Part shown: positions 14,793 to 28,134 of the stretch, piece by piece
Layout of the letters: every line of letters starts with the position of its first letter
Numbering within the stretch: position 1 is the stretch's first letter
Source: Cotesia glomerata
Taxonomy: Eukaryota; Arthropoda; Insecta; Hymenoptera; Braconidae
DNA: 64,000 bases
Assembly: GCF_020080835.1 (NCBI RefSeq)
Contig: NC_058159.1
Coordinates: 31,533,525-31,597,524, forward strand
Reading direction: 5' to 3'
Translations under genes and position numbers: made by a program
The notes under the pieces: model-generated
Seen by the model: the letters and a program-made list of their open reading frames with translations, nothing else
What the model was told of the DNA's origin: nothing
The model's database searches: none

Positions 14793-15994
14793 AAAATAAT
14801 TATTAATTCATTTTATTTGTTCTGATAACTAATAACTCTCTTGAGAATTTATTTCTCAAAGTTTGATGCCGATAAAAAGTACTGAACGCGAGTATCGACT
14901 AAGTAATTTCATTACCTTTTTCTCAATTATTTTTTTTTTTTCTTCAACACTTTTTAACTTTTATACTTTGTTGTTTTGTACAACTGTTTGAATCCAATTC
15001 AACGGTTTAAATCAACTTTTCTACACTCTTTTAAAATTACTTTTAATTTTTGCTATTAATAATAACAATAATAATATAAAAAATAACTTACTTGTTTTGT
15101 AAGATAATAAATATAAAAAAAAAAAAAAAAAAAAAAATGAAAGAAAATAAAATAAAAGAAAATGGAGGCTTTACATCTGGAAGAAAAGAATTTTCTCCCA
15201 GGAATAATAAACGAACCGGAAATTTCTTATCGAACTAACGCCTTCGTAAATCATAGCCAACTGAACGGAAGTTTTACCTTTTTCGATTGAAACTACCCAT
15301 AGCCAGTAGTTCACCTCCACCACTAGTAGAAGTATTAGCAGCACCGTCAGCTTATTTTTCCGATTTTATACTTTACATACAATGATTTTGTTCCTTGTTC
15401 ACGTATACGAACTTTACTCACGCTTCTGATGAATATAGCCTTCTTCTCCTTCTTTATTTGCATTTTTTACGATAAAAGTGTTTTCAGCATAAATTTTAGC
15501 CTGACTCGCAGCCATAGACTTTAATTTTTGTAAATTTTTGTTTTTGGTGCATTAAATCAATCGAGATAAAATTGACTACAAGTTTTTAAAATTTTAAATG
15601 TACTTTTTTCTGAATTATACTTTCGGTAGTTATTTATTTTAAAAACATCCTTTCTTGGGCATAACTTTAAATCTCGGGTACAACACAAATGACGGGTGGA
15701 TTTTCTGCATATTTCATGGTTTGTAAATATTACTCGGTGCAGAGGAAAAACGTCTGGCTCTGACTGTGGAATAGTCGGTGGGTGGTTGCCTGGTTTGGAA
15801 GCTGTACCAGTAGGCTGCTAGGCTGCTAGACTGCTGGATGGTGAGTTTATGCCCAAGCGGTTTGTGTTAAAGTTGAGGCCACGATATACCAAAAGCAACT
15901 CGAGTTTTTACCCTATTCTCGCGAGTCTGAGTGCTTCGCTTGGCTGACTCTTGAAACGGGTTCCAAACCCTCTAACCCTCTAACCCTCTATTTC

Positions 15995-16036
<42 letters not shown>

Positions 16037-16672
16037 ATATACTAAATTTTACTCTTCCTTGCCCGCGATACACTACACCCGGTGTGTTAATATTTTCCCC
16101 GACATATTTCTCTCTCGCTATTACTTCTCGGGACATATATACACCTACCGGCAAAACCGTCAGCACCAGCCCCAGCAGTATAGCCAGAACCAGAACCAAA
16201 ATCAGAATCAGAACCAGTAAAGCCAAGGAGATGCTGTAGAAAATGACTAGTGCAACCTCAATGACCTTCTATTCCATAATTTCCTATTTTGTCAGCTCGT
16301 TCATACCAATTCTCTGGTCTTGCAACGGTAACTCTTCCCTTTAACTCAAGACCGTCAAGTGTTACCCTCGACTATTTTACCACTGTACAGTTTCGGCTTT
16401 TCTATCTGCCATTTGGCATACATCTTGCTTTATATATAATAATAATAATATGTTGTATAAACGGAAAGAGAAAGAGAGAGAGAGAGAGACTTGGAACAGC
16501 ATCATGCACTCAACGAGTAGTAGCTTCCGCTTCTAAAACTTTACTGTTACTGGCCAATTCGCAAAACTTTAAACTTTCTCTCTGTCTGTCTCTGATTTCT
16601 CTGTACTTGGGCATTTGATTCACTCTCATCTGTACAAATGTATACAAATAGATTTTATAATTATGCTTTTAG
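14793..16672. other. Dscam2 Ig1-Ig2 intron, remainder
   Basis: Intronic. It contains a poly-A run near 15115-15137, a short tandem TCTAACCC repeat near 15970-15990 and a (CT)n run near 15999-16034. No additional Ig-type exon, such as a Dscam1 exon-4 array, was seen in any frame. Confidence 0.7.
15999..16034. repeat. (CT)n microsatellite
   Basis: Pure CT run of about 36 bp inside the Ig1-Ig2 intron. Confidence 0.85.
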
Positions 16673-16834
16673 TGGTAAACCAGCGTTACGATCCAGAAGT
16701 TCAGAGTCTCGGCGGTTTCCTGGGCAACAATGTACTTATGCGATGCAACGTACCCAGTTTCGTTCGTGATCATGTCACTGTAACATCTTGGTTACAAGAA
16801 CCCTCCTTTAATATTTATCCATCTTCTGCCAGTG
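16673..16834 (+). CDS. Dscam2: Dscam2 exon: Ig2, first part
   Basis: Encodes VNQRYDPEVQ, then the first Ig2 cysteine (LMRCNVPS) and tryptophan (VTSWLQEP). It is phase 1-1, with acceptor gcttttag and donor gtattt. A single copy is present. Dscam1 has an array at the equivalent position (exon 4), which is absent here and supports a non-Dscam1 paralogue. Confidence 0.92.
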
Positions 16835-16915
16835 GTATTTATTTATTTATTAAATGATATTATTTTATTTTATTGAAACATTAATTAATTGATAAATAAT
16901 AATGAATGTTTACAG

Positions 16916-17065
16916 ATGGAAAATATCACATGCTTCCCAACGGCGATTTAATGATTATAAATATAACTCGAGCTGATGCTCAAATGACATACAGATGTAG
17001 AACACATCATAAACTGACGGAAGATACATTAGTTAGTCCTAATGTCGGACGAATACAGTTAGCAG
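16916..17065 (+). CDS. Dscam2: Dscam2 exon: Ig2, second part
   Basis: Encodes DGKYHMLPNGDLMIINITRA followed by YRCRTHHKLT with the second Ig2 cysteine, ending GRIQLA. It is separated from the first half by an 81-nt intron. The ASDGKYHMLPNGDL type of motif is characteristic of arthropod Dscam Ig2. Phase 1-1. Confidence 0.92.
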
Positions 17066-20000
17066 GTAATTATAAGCTCGCTGTTATTAATATGATAATA
17101 ATTATTATAATTGGTCAACAAAAGCAGCTCTGTTGTATAGTTGTCAATTGTTATGAACAATAACATGAAAAAATAATAATATCAGGGGGTATTTATGTCA
17201 ATAAAAACAATAGTTTGGCTGGACCGAGTGGAGGAAAATAGAATAGAATAGAATAGCTGAGTGGGTGGATTCCGTGATGTTTAATTAAACGGCTGCTATA
17301 CCACACTAATACAGAAAGGGAGCGGTGGTCATTTACTAGTTTGGTAACAACCGCACAATAAGCCTCAGGCAAAGCTCCCGGTGCATTGTGTGTTTGCGTC
17401 TGACAAACACGACTCCAAATAACCCTGTGTTAGTTAGTTGGATGATTGCATGCAATATGAATATTTCCAAAATCTCAACGGATTACCCACTTGAATACCA
17501 CTCGCCATCTGCATACAGCTCCATTTTTATTTCTATCATTTAATCCGACTATTTCTTTTCTTAAATGATTTTCATTATTATTATTATTATTATTATTAAA
17601 TAGTATGATATGATACAGTGAGACCACCACACTCGAGGAATAATGACAAACTCATCGGAGCATGAACAAAAAGTATCCTCATAACTCTGTCTACATAATA
17701 TACATGTACATGTACATATATATGAGGATCTTAGGTATAAATTGGAGTTTGGTATATATGCATGAATGTATATATGTATATGTATATCATGACAGTATAT
17801 GTAGGGGGTACTTGTGGCATCTCTGTGCTACTCACGTTGCAGACGTTGTCTGAAGCGGCACGCGAATCTCGAGTATCGCATGGAGGGAAGCATCGTTAGT
17901 TAGCTGGGGCTCAAGAGGATATTTCTCTCCTCCCGGTTTTCTCCATTGGTCCGTCTTGTTTCATTTTCCGGATGTATACTACTTCTCTTCTCGTCCACTT
18001 GACTGTTTTTCCATGCGGCTTATATTTCCGCTGCGCTACTCCCAATCTTCCGCCAAACCCAAATATATCCAATAATATTATCTTTCACGGTAATAAATTT
18101 ATACTTTTTTGTAGATTGATGATAGTTTTTAATAAATTAAGCTCACAAATTTAATTACTTTTAAAATTTTTGTCTCTCTCTGATTATCTTGACAAACAAT
18201 TTGCATCGTATATAAATTTATCAGTACAATAAAATTATTTGCAACTCATTATTGCTATGGTTTTTTATCCTCTTATTTTCTTACTCGTTATGTATTTAAA
18301 TAAAAAATTCACCAGTACAATTCTTATGCTCGGGCGATGCAAATATTGACGAAAAGCAGCCATGTCTGATTTAAACTACTCTATACTACTTAAATCCCAA
18401 GCTCGAGCTATTTTAGTTGGCTCATCGCTAAAAAATGTTTCTCTCTCCGCGAATTTACTTGAAGAAACTATTCCATTTCACCTACTTGAATAAACAATCG
18501 ATATAACAATGGTAGTTTTCTTTTAAAATTGTAAATTGTTTTCTTGATTTCGGGGCAGTGTAACAGAAAGCTCAATTTTCCCGGGCTGCACGGTTTTATG
18601 TGTGTAGGTCGTAAAAAAAATAGTTTTTTATTTTTATGGTTGAGGTCTACAATTTTCCATTAGACGTGTTACTATATATTCTATAAGATATGTTGGGTAA
18701 CCCACTTTCAGGCTCATATTATTATTTCTTTTCCTCCAAGAAACACACGAGGAACTCCTTCTTCTTCTTCTTCTTTTTCTTCTTATTTTTATTTCTTAGG
18801 CTGTTTATGACATACAGCATAGAAAAAATTTTTTTTTTTTATTGCTGATAACGGACAAAACTAACATGAACTCATTTCGAATGAACATGAGTAAAAACTT
18901 TTCTTTTCTTCTCTTATAATAAATAACAAAACTTTTGTCAAGAGAAACAACAATCAATATTTATACTAACTTAAATTGCCAACCTCTATGTTGTACTTTT
19001 TCAAACACATTATTATAATTTAACCTTAATATGTTCCTCGTGGATCTTTTCAACTTAATATCTCACATTAAAGTCCATTGAAAGTTTAAATTGCGTATAA
19101 AATAAACCAATTTACAGATCAAATATATCTTTATTGTCATATGAATTCTCTCAGCTCGGTGAATCCCAAGTAGATTGTTTGATTAACAATTATTATTATT
19201 GCAGTTTCTTTGAGGCAAACATCATTAATTTTAATTATCTATTGATTTAGTTAAAGGATAGTTTTTTTTTTTTTTTAATAAATAAAAAAGAAATATAAAA
19301 ATAAAATCGTGACCTTTGGGATTTTATTTAACTTTCGAATGACTTTTTGTAGAAACCGTTTTCAGCCGGGTAAATTTTTCAGTAAATCTGAAATGAATAT
19401 TTACAAACTTCTAGATGTTTTACAGCTGTTTATTTAACTTGTAATTTAATTCACTTGTCGAGTTTTTACCGACATAAATAATTAAAAAGTTTGGAAAATC
19501 CAAAAGTGCACGCCTCATGACGCTCATTCATTTTTTAAGAAAAAAATTAATTGTGTAATTGATTAAAAACAAAAAAAATTATAATTAAGTAGTTTCTTAC
19601 AGAGTATTTTATATTTTTTTTTTAAATATCAGCGCCCTTTTTTCTTGTCATATGCGCACGCAGTCTAAAAAAATCTAGCTTGATCAAGTGGCGCTATAGT
19701 TTCCACGTGACAAATAAGAAAAGTTCGTTTGGCTTTGTACGGTTGTATCGCGTAGTGATAGTGAATTTTAATAAAAATTCAATTAAAAAAAAAAAAATAC
19801 ATAAACTAGACCATTGATATGAAATACGGACCCAGTTAATCGAATTCTTTAACTAATAAAAAAGGTCCGGTCTTGAAATATCAATTTGTTCGGGAGTAAT
19901 CGTTGGTACATCCTAAATGGGGTGACATCCGGACGTCCACGTAAAATTTTTTTCAAAACGTTTTTTTTTCCAAAATAGCAACATGAAATGATTTTAGAAG

Positions 20001-20479
20001 TAAAAAATGGTTCAATTTAAGTGTTTTTCCGATGTACATCTACTTATATCATTGTATAAGTGTAATATGATTGGGATAGAGGCATTTAAAGATCACAAAA
20101 TTGCTTGACCTTGACTAGTCGAGTATAAAGCACAACCTCACGCGCTTCGCGCTATGAGGCGTGCAATAGAAACAAATGTATGTTCGTGAAATACACATTC
20201 CAGTGTAACAGAGTGATTAAATTAATTATATAATAATCGTTAATTATTTTTGCTTTGCAATGTAACTAAATACACCAGAGGCATGTGTACAATTCGACAT
20301 AATTACTAACCAGGGTTTTAAAATACTGTTTGAGTAATTTATATAATATATACTGGCTAGTACTGGGATAATATGACCAGTTTACTATTTTTGTAAAATA
20401 ATTAAAAAATTCATTTCGAAAGAGATTTAATTCGTTGATTTTATAATTAACAGTGAATATTTATTTTTTGTGATTACAG
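17066..20479. other. Dscam2 Ig2-Ig3 intron
   Basis: A 3.4-kb intron. No exon-6-like array of Ig3 variants was found on the plus strand. It contains short ATT and TTC repeats and a 659-bp element with terminal inverted repeats at 19507-20165. The rest is AT-rich and unassigned. Confidence 0.7.
19507..20165. mobile_element. TIR element, about 659 bp, non-autonomous
   Basis: Starts TGCACGCCTCATGACGC and ends GCGCTATGAGGCGTGCA, near-perfect inverted repeats of about 17 bp. The interior is non-coding and AT-rich. No clear target-site duplication is visible. Best described as a MITE-like or decayed cut-and-paste transposon. Confidence 0.6.
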
Positions 20480-20597
20480 AAATTAGAGGTTTTACACCGC
20501 CGATATTAAACGAAAAATTACATACAATGTCAGCCCGCCTAGAGGAGACTGTGGTTATACCCTGTGTTGCGTACGCAAATCCTCCGCCGACTAACAG
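20480..20597 (+). CDS. Dscam2: Dscam2 exon: Ig3, first part
   Basis: Encodes EIRGFTPPILNEKLHTMSAR and the first Ig3 cysteine in VVIPCVAYANPPPTN. Acceptor gattacag, donor gtaaaa. Starts in phase 1 and ends in phase 2, matching the next exon, which completes the codon to Arg and continues WYF. Confidence 0.9.
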
Positions 20598-23420
20598 GTA
20601 AAAACAATTTTCTCAAGTAGATATTTAAACGTTATTATTAAAATTCTATTTCCTCTTAATATTCGACGTCTGGCTGGGAATTAAAAATAATTATTCAAAT
20701 CTCTTCTGAGAACATATATTACAACTAATATAATAATGATGATGATAATAATAATAACAATCTTCCTCTGGCGTTTATCCTTCTGTTCGTTTTATTATTT
20801 TAAACTTAACTGTCGTAAAATCCGAAATGAAGTAGTCACAATACTAAAAAATAAGCTAAAAAAATAAAAAACCGGGTTCTGTGTTCATTCAGGTAAATGT
20901 ATTCTTCTATTTTCCATATTAATGTTAATTTTAAACATAGTATTCGTTGTGAATAAAATCATTTGTTCCAGACTGCACCTTTTTAGTTGGGCGTAAAAGC
21001 ATCTCACATATTTTTTTTATTTTCTCTTACAAAAGAATTCCATTTTATTTTATAAATTTACTCACTCTCTAGTTTTATAGCGTTCTGGCTTTCTAGCTTT
21101 TTAGTTCTACAGCTCTGCAGCTAGTTGGCTAGAAAACTGTTTGTCGACTTGACATTTCACCAGAAAATTTATTACTGAAACTATATGGATGTAAGTACTT
21201 ACTACACAGAGTATAGAGAGTAGGGTACTACCAAAAGCGTTCCAAAAACTTTTGTTTTGTACAGAAAATAAAGTCATGTTTTTTTATTATTCACAGCTAA
21301 CTGTAAATACGGTTGATAGATACACCCATGTCATCAAGAGATTTGTTATCGTGTTATCAACGAACAGCCCGACACTATTTGCAAGACACTTTACCCCGGC
21401 GTATTTTGTTGATTCAATTTGGTTAACATACATACCGATGAAACCCACAAGAAATAATGTTTGCCTTCCAATCGTGTATACCCTTTTATTATTTTTTCTT
21501 CTCTTTTTTTCCAATTTCACTGTCTTGTTTTTAATCTACGGTTTAGATTTTCAATTTCAATAATCCTCGGGATCTACGGGGTTGAAAATATCGCGTACAA
21601 CTATATTGAACATAGACAACGACGACGATGATGATGATGATAATGAGAACAGAAAGTAAATGAGAAAAGGGTAAATAAAAATAGTGAATGAGAAGACGAG
21701 ATTCTGAAATACGGATAAATACATATATATATAGATAGATACATCTCGTTTTATTATTTCTATCTTTCTCTGTGTAGGAGAACGGTAAACAAACCGACCG
21801 CTGATTACAGAGACTGCTTCTGACAGCCCATCAAATATTCCACGTTTACAGGAGCGTCGACGTCACTAGGTATTCCAAGAGCTCGTGTTGCTCACTCCCT
21901 CCGAATTCTACTCTGGTAGCTCTTTCTAGCTGTGTATATACCAGGGAGAGAGTTTCCAGCCCTTGGCATCAGCTTGGAACTACGTTCGTTCGTCGTTCCT
22001 CGGTAGAGTTGACTCTGTGAAAATACAAGTGTGAGGGGTTTTGGCTTTACCACTACTGTTACCGCAATACAGCTACAGCATCTACAGCATCTACATCATC
22101 TACACCAGCAGTCTTGGCTTCATCCAACTATTTCGCTCTCTTCCTTCCTTCCGCATCCGGGTCCTCTCGACTTTTCTCGACTCTTGTCATTTTATCATCC
22201 TTCGCGGTCTTTTTGCCTCTTTGCCTCTCCTCATCAATTTCCCTCGGTAAATTCGATTATCCATAGATACACCGGCAGCTTCTTCTTCTCCCCATTCCTC
22301 TCTCTTTATAATTTTTTCATTTTATTTTTTGTCTACCTTTTTTATTTTTTATATTCCTTCATTTCGTAGAGTAAGCAATATTGAGAAAAATAAGATGACG
22401 GAGGCTCAGCGCCCGGGACTGGAACAGAGAGTAAGAAATAAAGAAGCACATCATCATCATCTTCATCATCATCATCATCATCATCATCATCTTTTGCGCT
22501 GGCTCTTGTTAGGTACAGAAGGATGCCGGTAGAATAGCGAGGAGAGTAAAGTTGTAGGTATATATTTTAGCAGTATAAGGTCAATCGCCTTCGGGGAATT
22601 GGTTACTCTGGTTGTTCACCAGTAGTTTCCTCCGTTTTCCCTGAGGGTTATCCTCCGGAGAGCAATATCTCATTAGAGATATAGCCACTGTTCACCCAGT
22701 CACTATTACTATTACTATTACCACCGTGAAGCTCACAAATACAAGGGTAGATGTGTATCAACCCTCCTTTTAACGTAGGGAGCCAGCGCTGACTTGAAAA
22801 TCACCGGTGATTTGTGATTTCGTTGGTTCGATTGAAAGATTTAAAGATTGAAATAACTGAGTACGTGATGTGGTCACGAATTATTTCCATCAAAGGTTAC
22901 TAACATATAGTTTACTGGGAAATACTCGTTGGGTTTAACAGTTCAGGGATCTTGCTATTGAGGCTGCGCACTAAATGAGTCCAAGATTCTGCTGAGCTAC
23001 TGGGAAATTACGGAATACCTCCTGCATACGTACATACATATACATTGTCGACTACTAGAGCTGGCTAGTCGTGCAAGGGAGAATCTACTGTCATAAATAC
23101 ATACATTTATATCTATACATGAATTCTATTTATCTTGGTAGTAAGTTATGGGTTGGATTAGTAGTAGTAGTAGTAGTAGTATATATAAAGGACAAGAGAA
23201 CTGGGGTCTGCAGTTATTATGGAAACGTTTGTAAACTTGAATGCAATTCAGGCAGCTTTAGGTTCTCTTGCTCTACATCATCTACCAACTTTATGTATAT
23301 TAAGCTCTTTATAAATTAAATGTCATCGAGTTTCTTCTTTGCCTCGACGCTGTACACACAAAAATCTTATAGTTACTAAATGAATTGATAATAATAGTTT
23401 GTTGTTGTTATTATTTACAG
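20598..23420. other. Dscam2 Ig3 internal intron
   Basis: A 2.8-kb intron with low-complexity patches: GATGAT near 21620-21645, CATCAT near 22449-22490 and TAGTAG near 23158-23180. Open frames here are CAT/CTT repeat artefacts such as a poly-His stretch. No Ig or FNIII motif was seen. Confidence 0.7.
22449..22490. repeat. (CAT)n trinucleotide repeat
   Basis: An almost pure CAT run of about 42 bp in the Ig3 intron. It reads as poly-His in one frame but has no coding context. Confidence 0.8.
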
Positions 23421-23664
23421 ATGGTACTTTAAACGGGATCAACGTGAGGAGCCTATTGATGAGATTTCAGGTCACTACAAAATTCGGGACGGTTGTTTGA
23501 CAATACAAACAGTCCAAGAGAGTGACGCCGGCACGTATGTTTGCACAGCAAGCAACGTTGAAGGGAGTGCTAGTTTTGAAATTCGTTTGAGTGTTTCTGC
23601 GTCTTTGAGTGTACACGTTCAGCCTCCTGTTCAGACTGTTGATCTCGGGAAACCAGCTTCTCTC
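23421..23664 (+). CDS. Dscam2: Dscam2 exon: Ig3 end and Ig4 start
   Basis: Completes Ig3 with tryptophan in RWYFKRDQ and cysteine in DAGTYVCTASNVEGSA. It then begins Ig4 with SVHVQPPVQTVDLGKPASL. Acceptor ttatttacag, donor gtgagt. Starts in phase 2 and ends in phase 0. Confidence 0.92.
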
Positions 23665-23825
23665 GTGAGTACACACTACATTTAAATATAATTTTATGAA
23701 AAAACAAAGAGAAACCATCTTGAAAATTTATAAAATTTATATTATATATTATCTTACGTCAAAGGATGCTTTGATAATATAATATAAAATATTACAAATT
23801 AAATATATTTTTCCTTACTGTGCAG

Positions 23826-24030
23826 ACGTGTAGCGCGAGTGGTTTCCCTCAGGCAGCGCTTTATTGGTTGAAAGACGGACAGCCGTTGCGGACAGGCGAT
23901 CATATAAGTCTAATCTCTCGGGATCGCATTTCCGTGAGTGCTGTCGCTCGTGAGGATCGTGGTATGTATCAGTGTTTTGTTCGGAACGAGCATGAGATGG
24001 CACAGGGAATCGCTGAATTACGCCTGGGAG
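23826..24030 (+). CDS. Dscam2: Dscam2 exon: Ig4 core
   Basis: Starts TCSASGFPQAALYWLKDGQP with the first Ig4 cysteine and tryptophan. It ends with the second cysteine in DRGMYQCFVRNEHEMAQG and the G strand IAELRLG. Phase 0 to 1, acceptor tgtgcag, donor gtaagc. A short CAA repeat directly follows the donor. Confidence 0.92.
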
Positions 24031-25574
24031 GTAAGCAACAACAACAACAACAACAAACATACATATTCTATAGAGTATGCAAACTCGATACTTGACTCAA
24101 CTAGTCAAACTATACATTCATCATCGTCATCGTCATCATCATTAATTCTGTTTCTCATCTTTCGTAACTTCTCTCTCATTTCGTTTATGTGCCAACTGTA
24201 CAAACACACCGATTTTCAATTAGATCTACATGCTCATCTACCACCGTGTTTGTTAATAAATTTATCCATCTCACAGTCCCTCGTAGAGATGTGCATTTAA
24301 ATTCTTCTGTTCTCTGTCACCATTTATAGTTGTTTATTTTTATTTACAAGCTCATCCAATAGACCTTATTCTCTTTAAATTTAAAAGAATTTTTTTGAAC
24401 AAAAAAAATTTACAAGGTCCTTTCGACAATTTTTAAACAGTTAACCCACAAAAGTATTAAAAAATAAAAACTATCCGATAGAAATTACACCGCGTGACCT
24501 GAAAAGCACCAAAATCGATCCAGCTGTATTTTCAATTGATGCGCTTACCTACGAACATTATTTTAGTTTTATGTAAATACATTTTAATAATAATCAATAG
24601 TTTATCCACACTGACGCGTATCTTTTTTAATTTAATTGGTGTTCTCTCAAAAAGAATCCATTTAACAGGATGTGATACCTTCAATTAAATACATATATTG
24701 CCATATATGTTTTTAATTAACCCAAAGCTATATTGGTATTTGATGTTTTATCAATATTGATAAACTGAGATCACATATTATTAAACTACCGTATATATTA
24801 AATGTAATATTTATTTGTTGTTATTTTTGTAATAGAATTTTAAAGTTTGATGCAAAATGTGTAAACAGGTAGATAGGTAGGTGTATATTGATGTACCAGA
24901 GAACCTCGGGTGCTCGCTCATTCCCGGAGCACTACACCGTGATGTGATGATGATAGTTAGCATCCTGGATTTGCATACGCTAACGAGGTTCCTGTGGTTT
25001 TGACGATATTCTGAATATCCTTTAAGCGTCTAAAGTGTCAGCTACTTTGTGGTTTACTTCCACATCTATCTTATCACTTTTCTAAAAATATTTATAATTA
25101 TTTTTATTAAACCGATAATTTATCTATTTAACTTTGGTGTTATTTGATATTAATAACTTTATTAAAAGTAAACATAACTGGCTTTAAATTTGCTTGCAGG
25201 AAAGTTTGAATGAGAAGTTATCGCGGATAGCAAAGTGAAATCTCTGGTTGCTCTTTGCATACCATAAAAATTGGTATCCTCAATAATCTCAGTGGCATTA
25301 TCACGTCTGGTGGTGCCGGTTTTTTTTCCTTGCTCCCCCTCGAGAATTTTCATCTACGCGAATATACTCTGACAATGCTTGTCTCCCTCATTCTGTCTGT
25401 CTAACTATCCCATTTTAACGTCGACATAATCAACTCAGATGATCTATTTTTATCTTTTATTTTTTTTGTTCCTATTAAACTAAAATGTGTTTCGAGTTCG
25501 AGTGTGGGTTTTATTAAAATAAAAAAAAAAAAAAAATACTAATAATTGACGATGTAATAATTGTTTGTGAGCAG
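24031..25574. other. Dscam2 Ig4-Ig5 intron
   Basis: A 1.5-kb AT-rich intron with a short CAA run next to the donor, a CATCGTCAT-rich patch near 24117-24142 and a poly-A tract before the acceptor. Nothing else is recognisable. Confidence 0.65.
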
Positions 25575-25871
25575 AAATATCTCCACAACTGGTGTACCGA
25601 TTCATCGAGCAAACAATGCAGCCGGGACCATCAGTGTCACTTAAATGCAGCGCTGCTGGTAATCCAACGCCTCAAATTTCATGGCTGCTTGATGGGTTTC
25701 CGCTACCCCAAAATGACCGTATACTTATTGGCCAGTACGTCACCGTGTACGGGGATGTTATTTCCCATGTAAACATATCCTCTGTTAAATCCGAGGACAG
25801 CGGTGAATATCAATGCACAGCTGCTAGCCGGGCCGGCGAATCATCTCACTCTGCCAGGCTCAATGTTTATG
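25575..25871 (+). CDS. Dscam2: Dscam2 exon: Ig5
   Basis: A complete Ig5 domain in one exon, the best-conserved block of the gene: RFIEQTMQPGPSVSLKC, GNPTPQISWLLDGFPLPQND, GQYVTVYGDVISHVNIS, and DSGEYQCTAASRAGE, ending LNVYG. These strings are diagnostic of arthropod Dscam Ig5. Phase 1-1. Confidence 0.95.
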
Positions 25872-26178
25872 GTCAGCATTAATTATCTTAATTAGCTTTT
25901 ACCTTCAAATATACTCGCCTGCTATCCTATCAAATTTTATCGCGATCCAGATAAAATTATATAAATATACTCAAATTTTAGTTACTTCTGTTAAAGCTAA
26001 AAACATTAAATTTATAAAATTTATCAATCAAATTATAAACAAATATTTATATTTATATTTATACAGTTGATGGAAAAACGATGGGATAAATTGGTCTATT
26101 AACAAGCATATTCCCAATAGAATAAAAAATCTATCCATGTCGTTTTTTATTTTCGGTTTATTTTTTATTTATTTTCAG

Positions 26179-26289
26179 GATTGCCGTATGTACGTCCAAT
26201 GCCAGCAGTGTCGGCAATCGCGGAAAAACAACTTGAAATAAAGTGTCCAGTTGCTGGGTATCCCATTGAATCCATTATTTGGGAAAAAA
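26179..26289 (+). CDS. Dscam2: Dscam2 exon: Ig6, first part
   Basis: Encodes LPYVRPMPAVSAIAEKQLEI, then KCPVAGYPIESIIWEK with the first Ig6 cysteine and tryptophan. The LPYVR start and CPVAGYPI motif are typical of Dscam Ig6. Phase 1-1. Confidence 0.93.
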
Positions 26290-26453
26290 GTATGTCCTCA
26301 ATTGACTGACTCAATAGGTCACAGTTAAACTTTTACTTTTCGATAGAAAAAAAAATATAAACAAATAATCGGATCAAAAAAAAAATAAAAACAAATATAT
26401 ATATTTATCATTTAAATTCAAATTTCATGTATTCGATATTTATTTTTCGACAG

Positions 26454-26612
26454 ACGGTACTCGATTACCAACAAACATTCGCCAAAGAGTTGCAAATGGA
26501 ACTTTGACGATTGATACCGTTCAGCGTAGCGCAGATCAAGGTATATATACCTGTGTCGCACGGAATAAACACAACTATACCTCTCATCGTACTGTTGACG
26601 TTAGAGTACTCG
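26454..26612 (+). CDS. Dscam2: Dscam2 exon: Ig6, second part
   Basis: Encodes NGTRLPTNIRQRVANGTLTI and the second cysteine in DQGIYTCVARNKHNYTSH, ending TVDVRVL. It follows a 164-nt intron. The exon ends in phase 1, so either Ig7-type exon can be joined downstream. Confidence 0.93.
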
Positions 26613-28134
26613 GTAAGTTGTTATTAAAATTATAATCAAACAGTATTTTATTTTATATAATAGATAGAACAGATCTATAATATAAATTGATAATCTATTT
26701 ATTGAATTTTATAAAGTTTAAAGTCTGGAGACTCTGCTGCCAGTAAAGGATCGTGTTAAAATTCAAACGCTTTGATATTTATTCAAAGAGATATTTTTTT
26801 ATTTTAAAATCTTTTTTCATTAATGATATACTTATGCTAACAAGACACTTATGGATATCAAGATCAAAGTCGAGAAATTCCTCGAGAGTTTTCACTCCGT
26901 CTAGTTCAAGTATTTGTTTTTTATTTTTTTTTCTACAACAATGTTTTTTTTTTATGCAGACTCTCAAACTTTATAACTTTATATACAGCGAGTATATTTA
27001 AATTATTAAAATGGATTTATATTTTGAGAATATATAATATCAACAGCCATACAAACACGATGACGGTTAGTCAACAATCATTAGATATAAAAAAAACTAA
27101 ATATGAACGATTTTTTGTGCGTTGAGAAAAATACAGTCGTAAAACATCGCCAGGAGCTTTTTTGATAAAAAGACATACTATAGATATTTAAAATAGGGTA
27201 AAATAACTTTATATATATATATAAATATACAGGACTATCACAATTCACTGCACCGCTGTTGCATCAGTCCTGCACGAGCTAGTTCACCGCTCCGAAAAAC
27301 ATATCATATACATATTTGCACATACTTATTCACTGTTATGTCTAGGAACAAACATATATCTAATATGACCGCGCTCCTGAATACATATAAATATATGTAT
27401 TTCATTTATGTGTAAATTTTTCAACAATCGAGACGCCAATACCATATCTGCCTAGAATATTTAGCTTTTATATCATTTATTATTATTATTATTATAATAA
27501 TTCAAGCAATGAATATAACTCTACTTGACTTTCTTATTTCCATCACAATTTCGCTGGGGTTTAAATAGCTACTGTACACGTTTAATAAATTTTTAAATTT
27601 CATTGGAATATATTGAGATTAATCTATATTGTGCAGCGAAATTGTGCCAAACAACAAGAATGAAAACTCTTAAAACTGCCAAATCGAATGTCTCGTAACT
27701 TTATTTATTGCTCTTTTTTTTTAATTAACAGTATATCCATCAATAAAGATTATTAAATTTGTAAATATTTGTTTTAATTTTGAACAATCGTTCGCAGCAT
27801 AACAATGAGTAACAGTAGAATAAAGGATTAAAAAAAATGTAATCTCTTTGACTTTTATTAAAACATAAAAAGCTTTTATTGTTGGGAGTATGTAAAGCAA
27901 TGTACGGGATATTCGTGGGTTGATTAAAATACCCCGAAGCAATGGGAAATTAGCAAGTGCCTTGTAAATAAACTCTCTTTTAATATTTTTTATATTTATA
28001 TACATACAATTAAGTAATAGAGCTTTTATTTAAAATTTTATGTTTTTTATTTAAAATATGAATCATGTTAATCACGAGCTTATTTTAAATGGAATGCCAC
28101 TCCTATTTTGTTTTTTTCTATATTGTCTTTTCAG
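26613..28134. other. Dscam2 Ig6-Ig7A intron
   Basis: A 1.5-kb AT-rich intron before the pair of Ig7 exons. No additional Ig-type exon was seen. Any regulatory sequence for alternative Ig7 choice could lie here, but I cannot identify it by eye. Confidence 0.6.

Noticed and set aside
15970..15992. CTAACC-type tandem resembling telomere repeat
   Set aside because: Only about three units inside an intron, and the unit differs from the insect TTAGG motif; treated as ordinary simple repeat.
22329..22532. ORF with poly-His run
   Set aside because: Produced by a CAT repeat in the Ig3 intron; no splice partner and no homology recognised.
17066..23420. Possible Dscam1-style arrays of alternative Ig2 and Ig3 exons
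   Set aside because: The introns around Ig2 and Ig3 were read for extra cysteine/tryptophan Ig exons and none was found, so the gene is not Dscam1-like.
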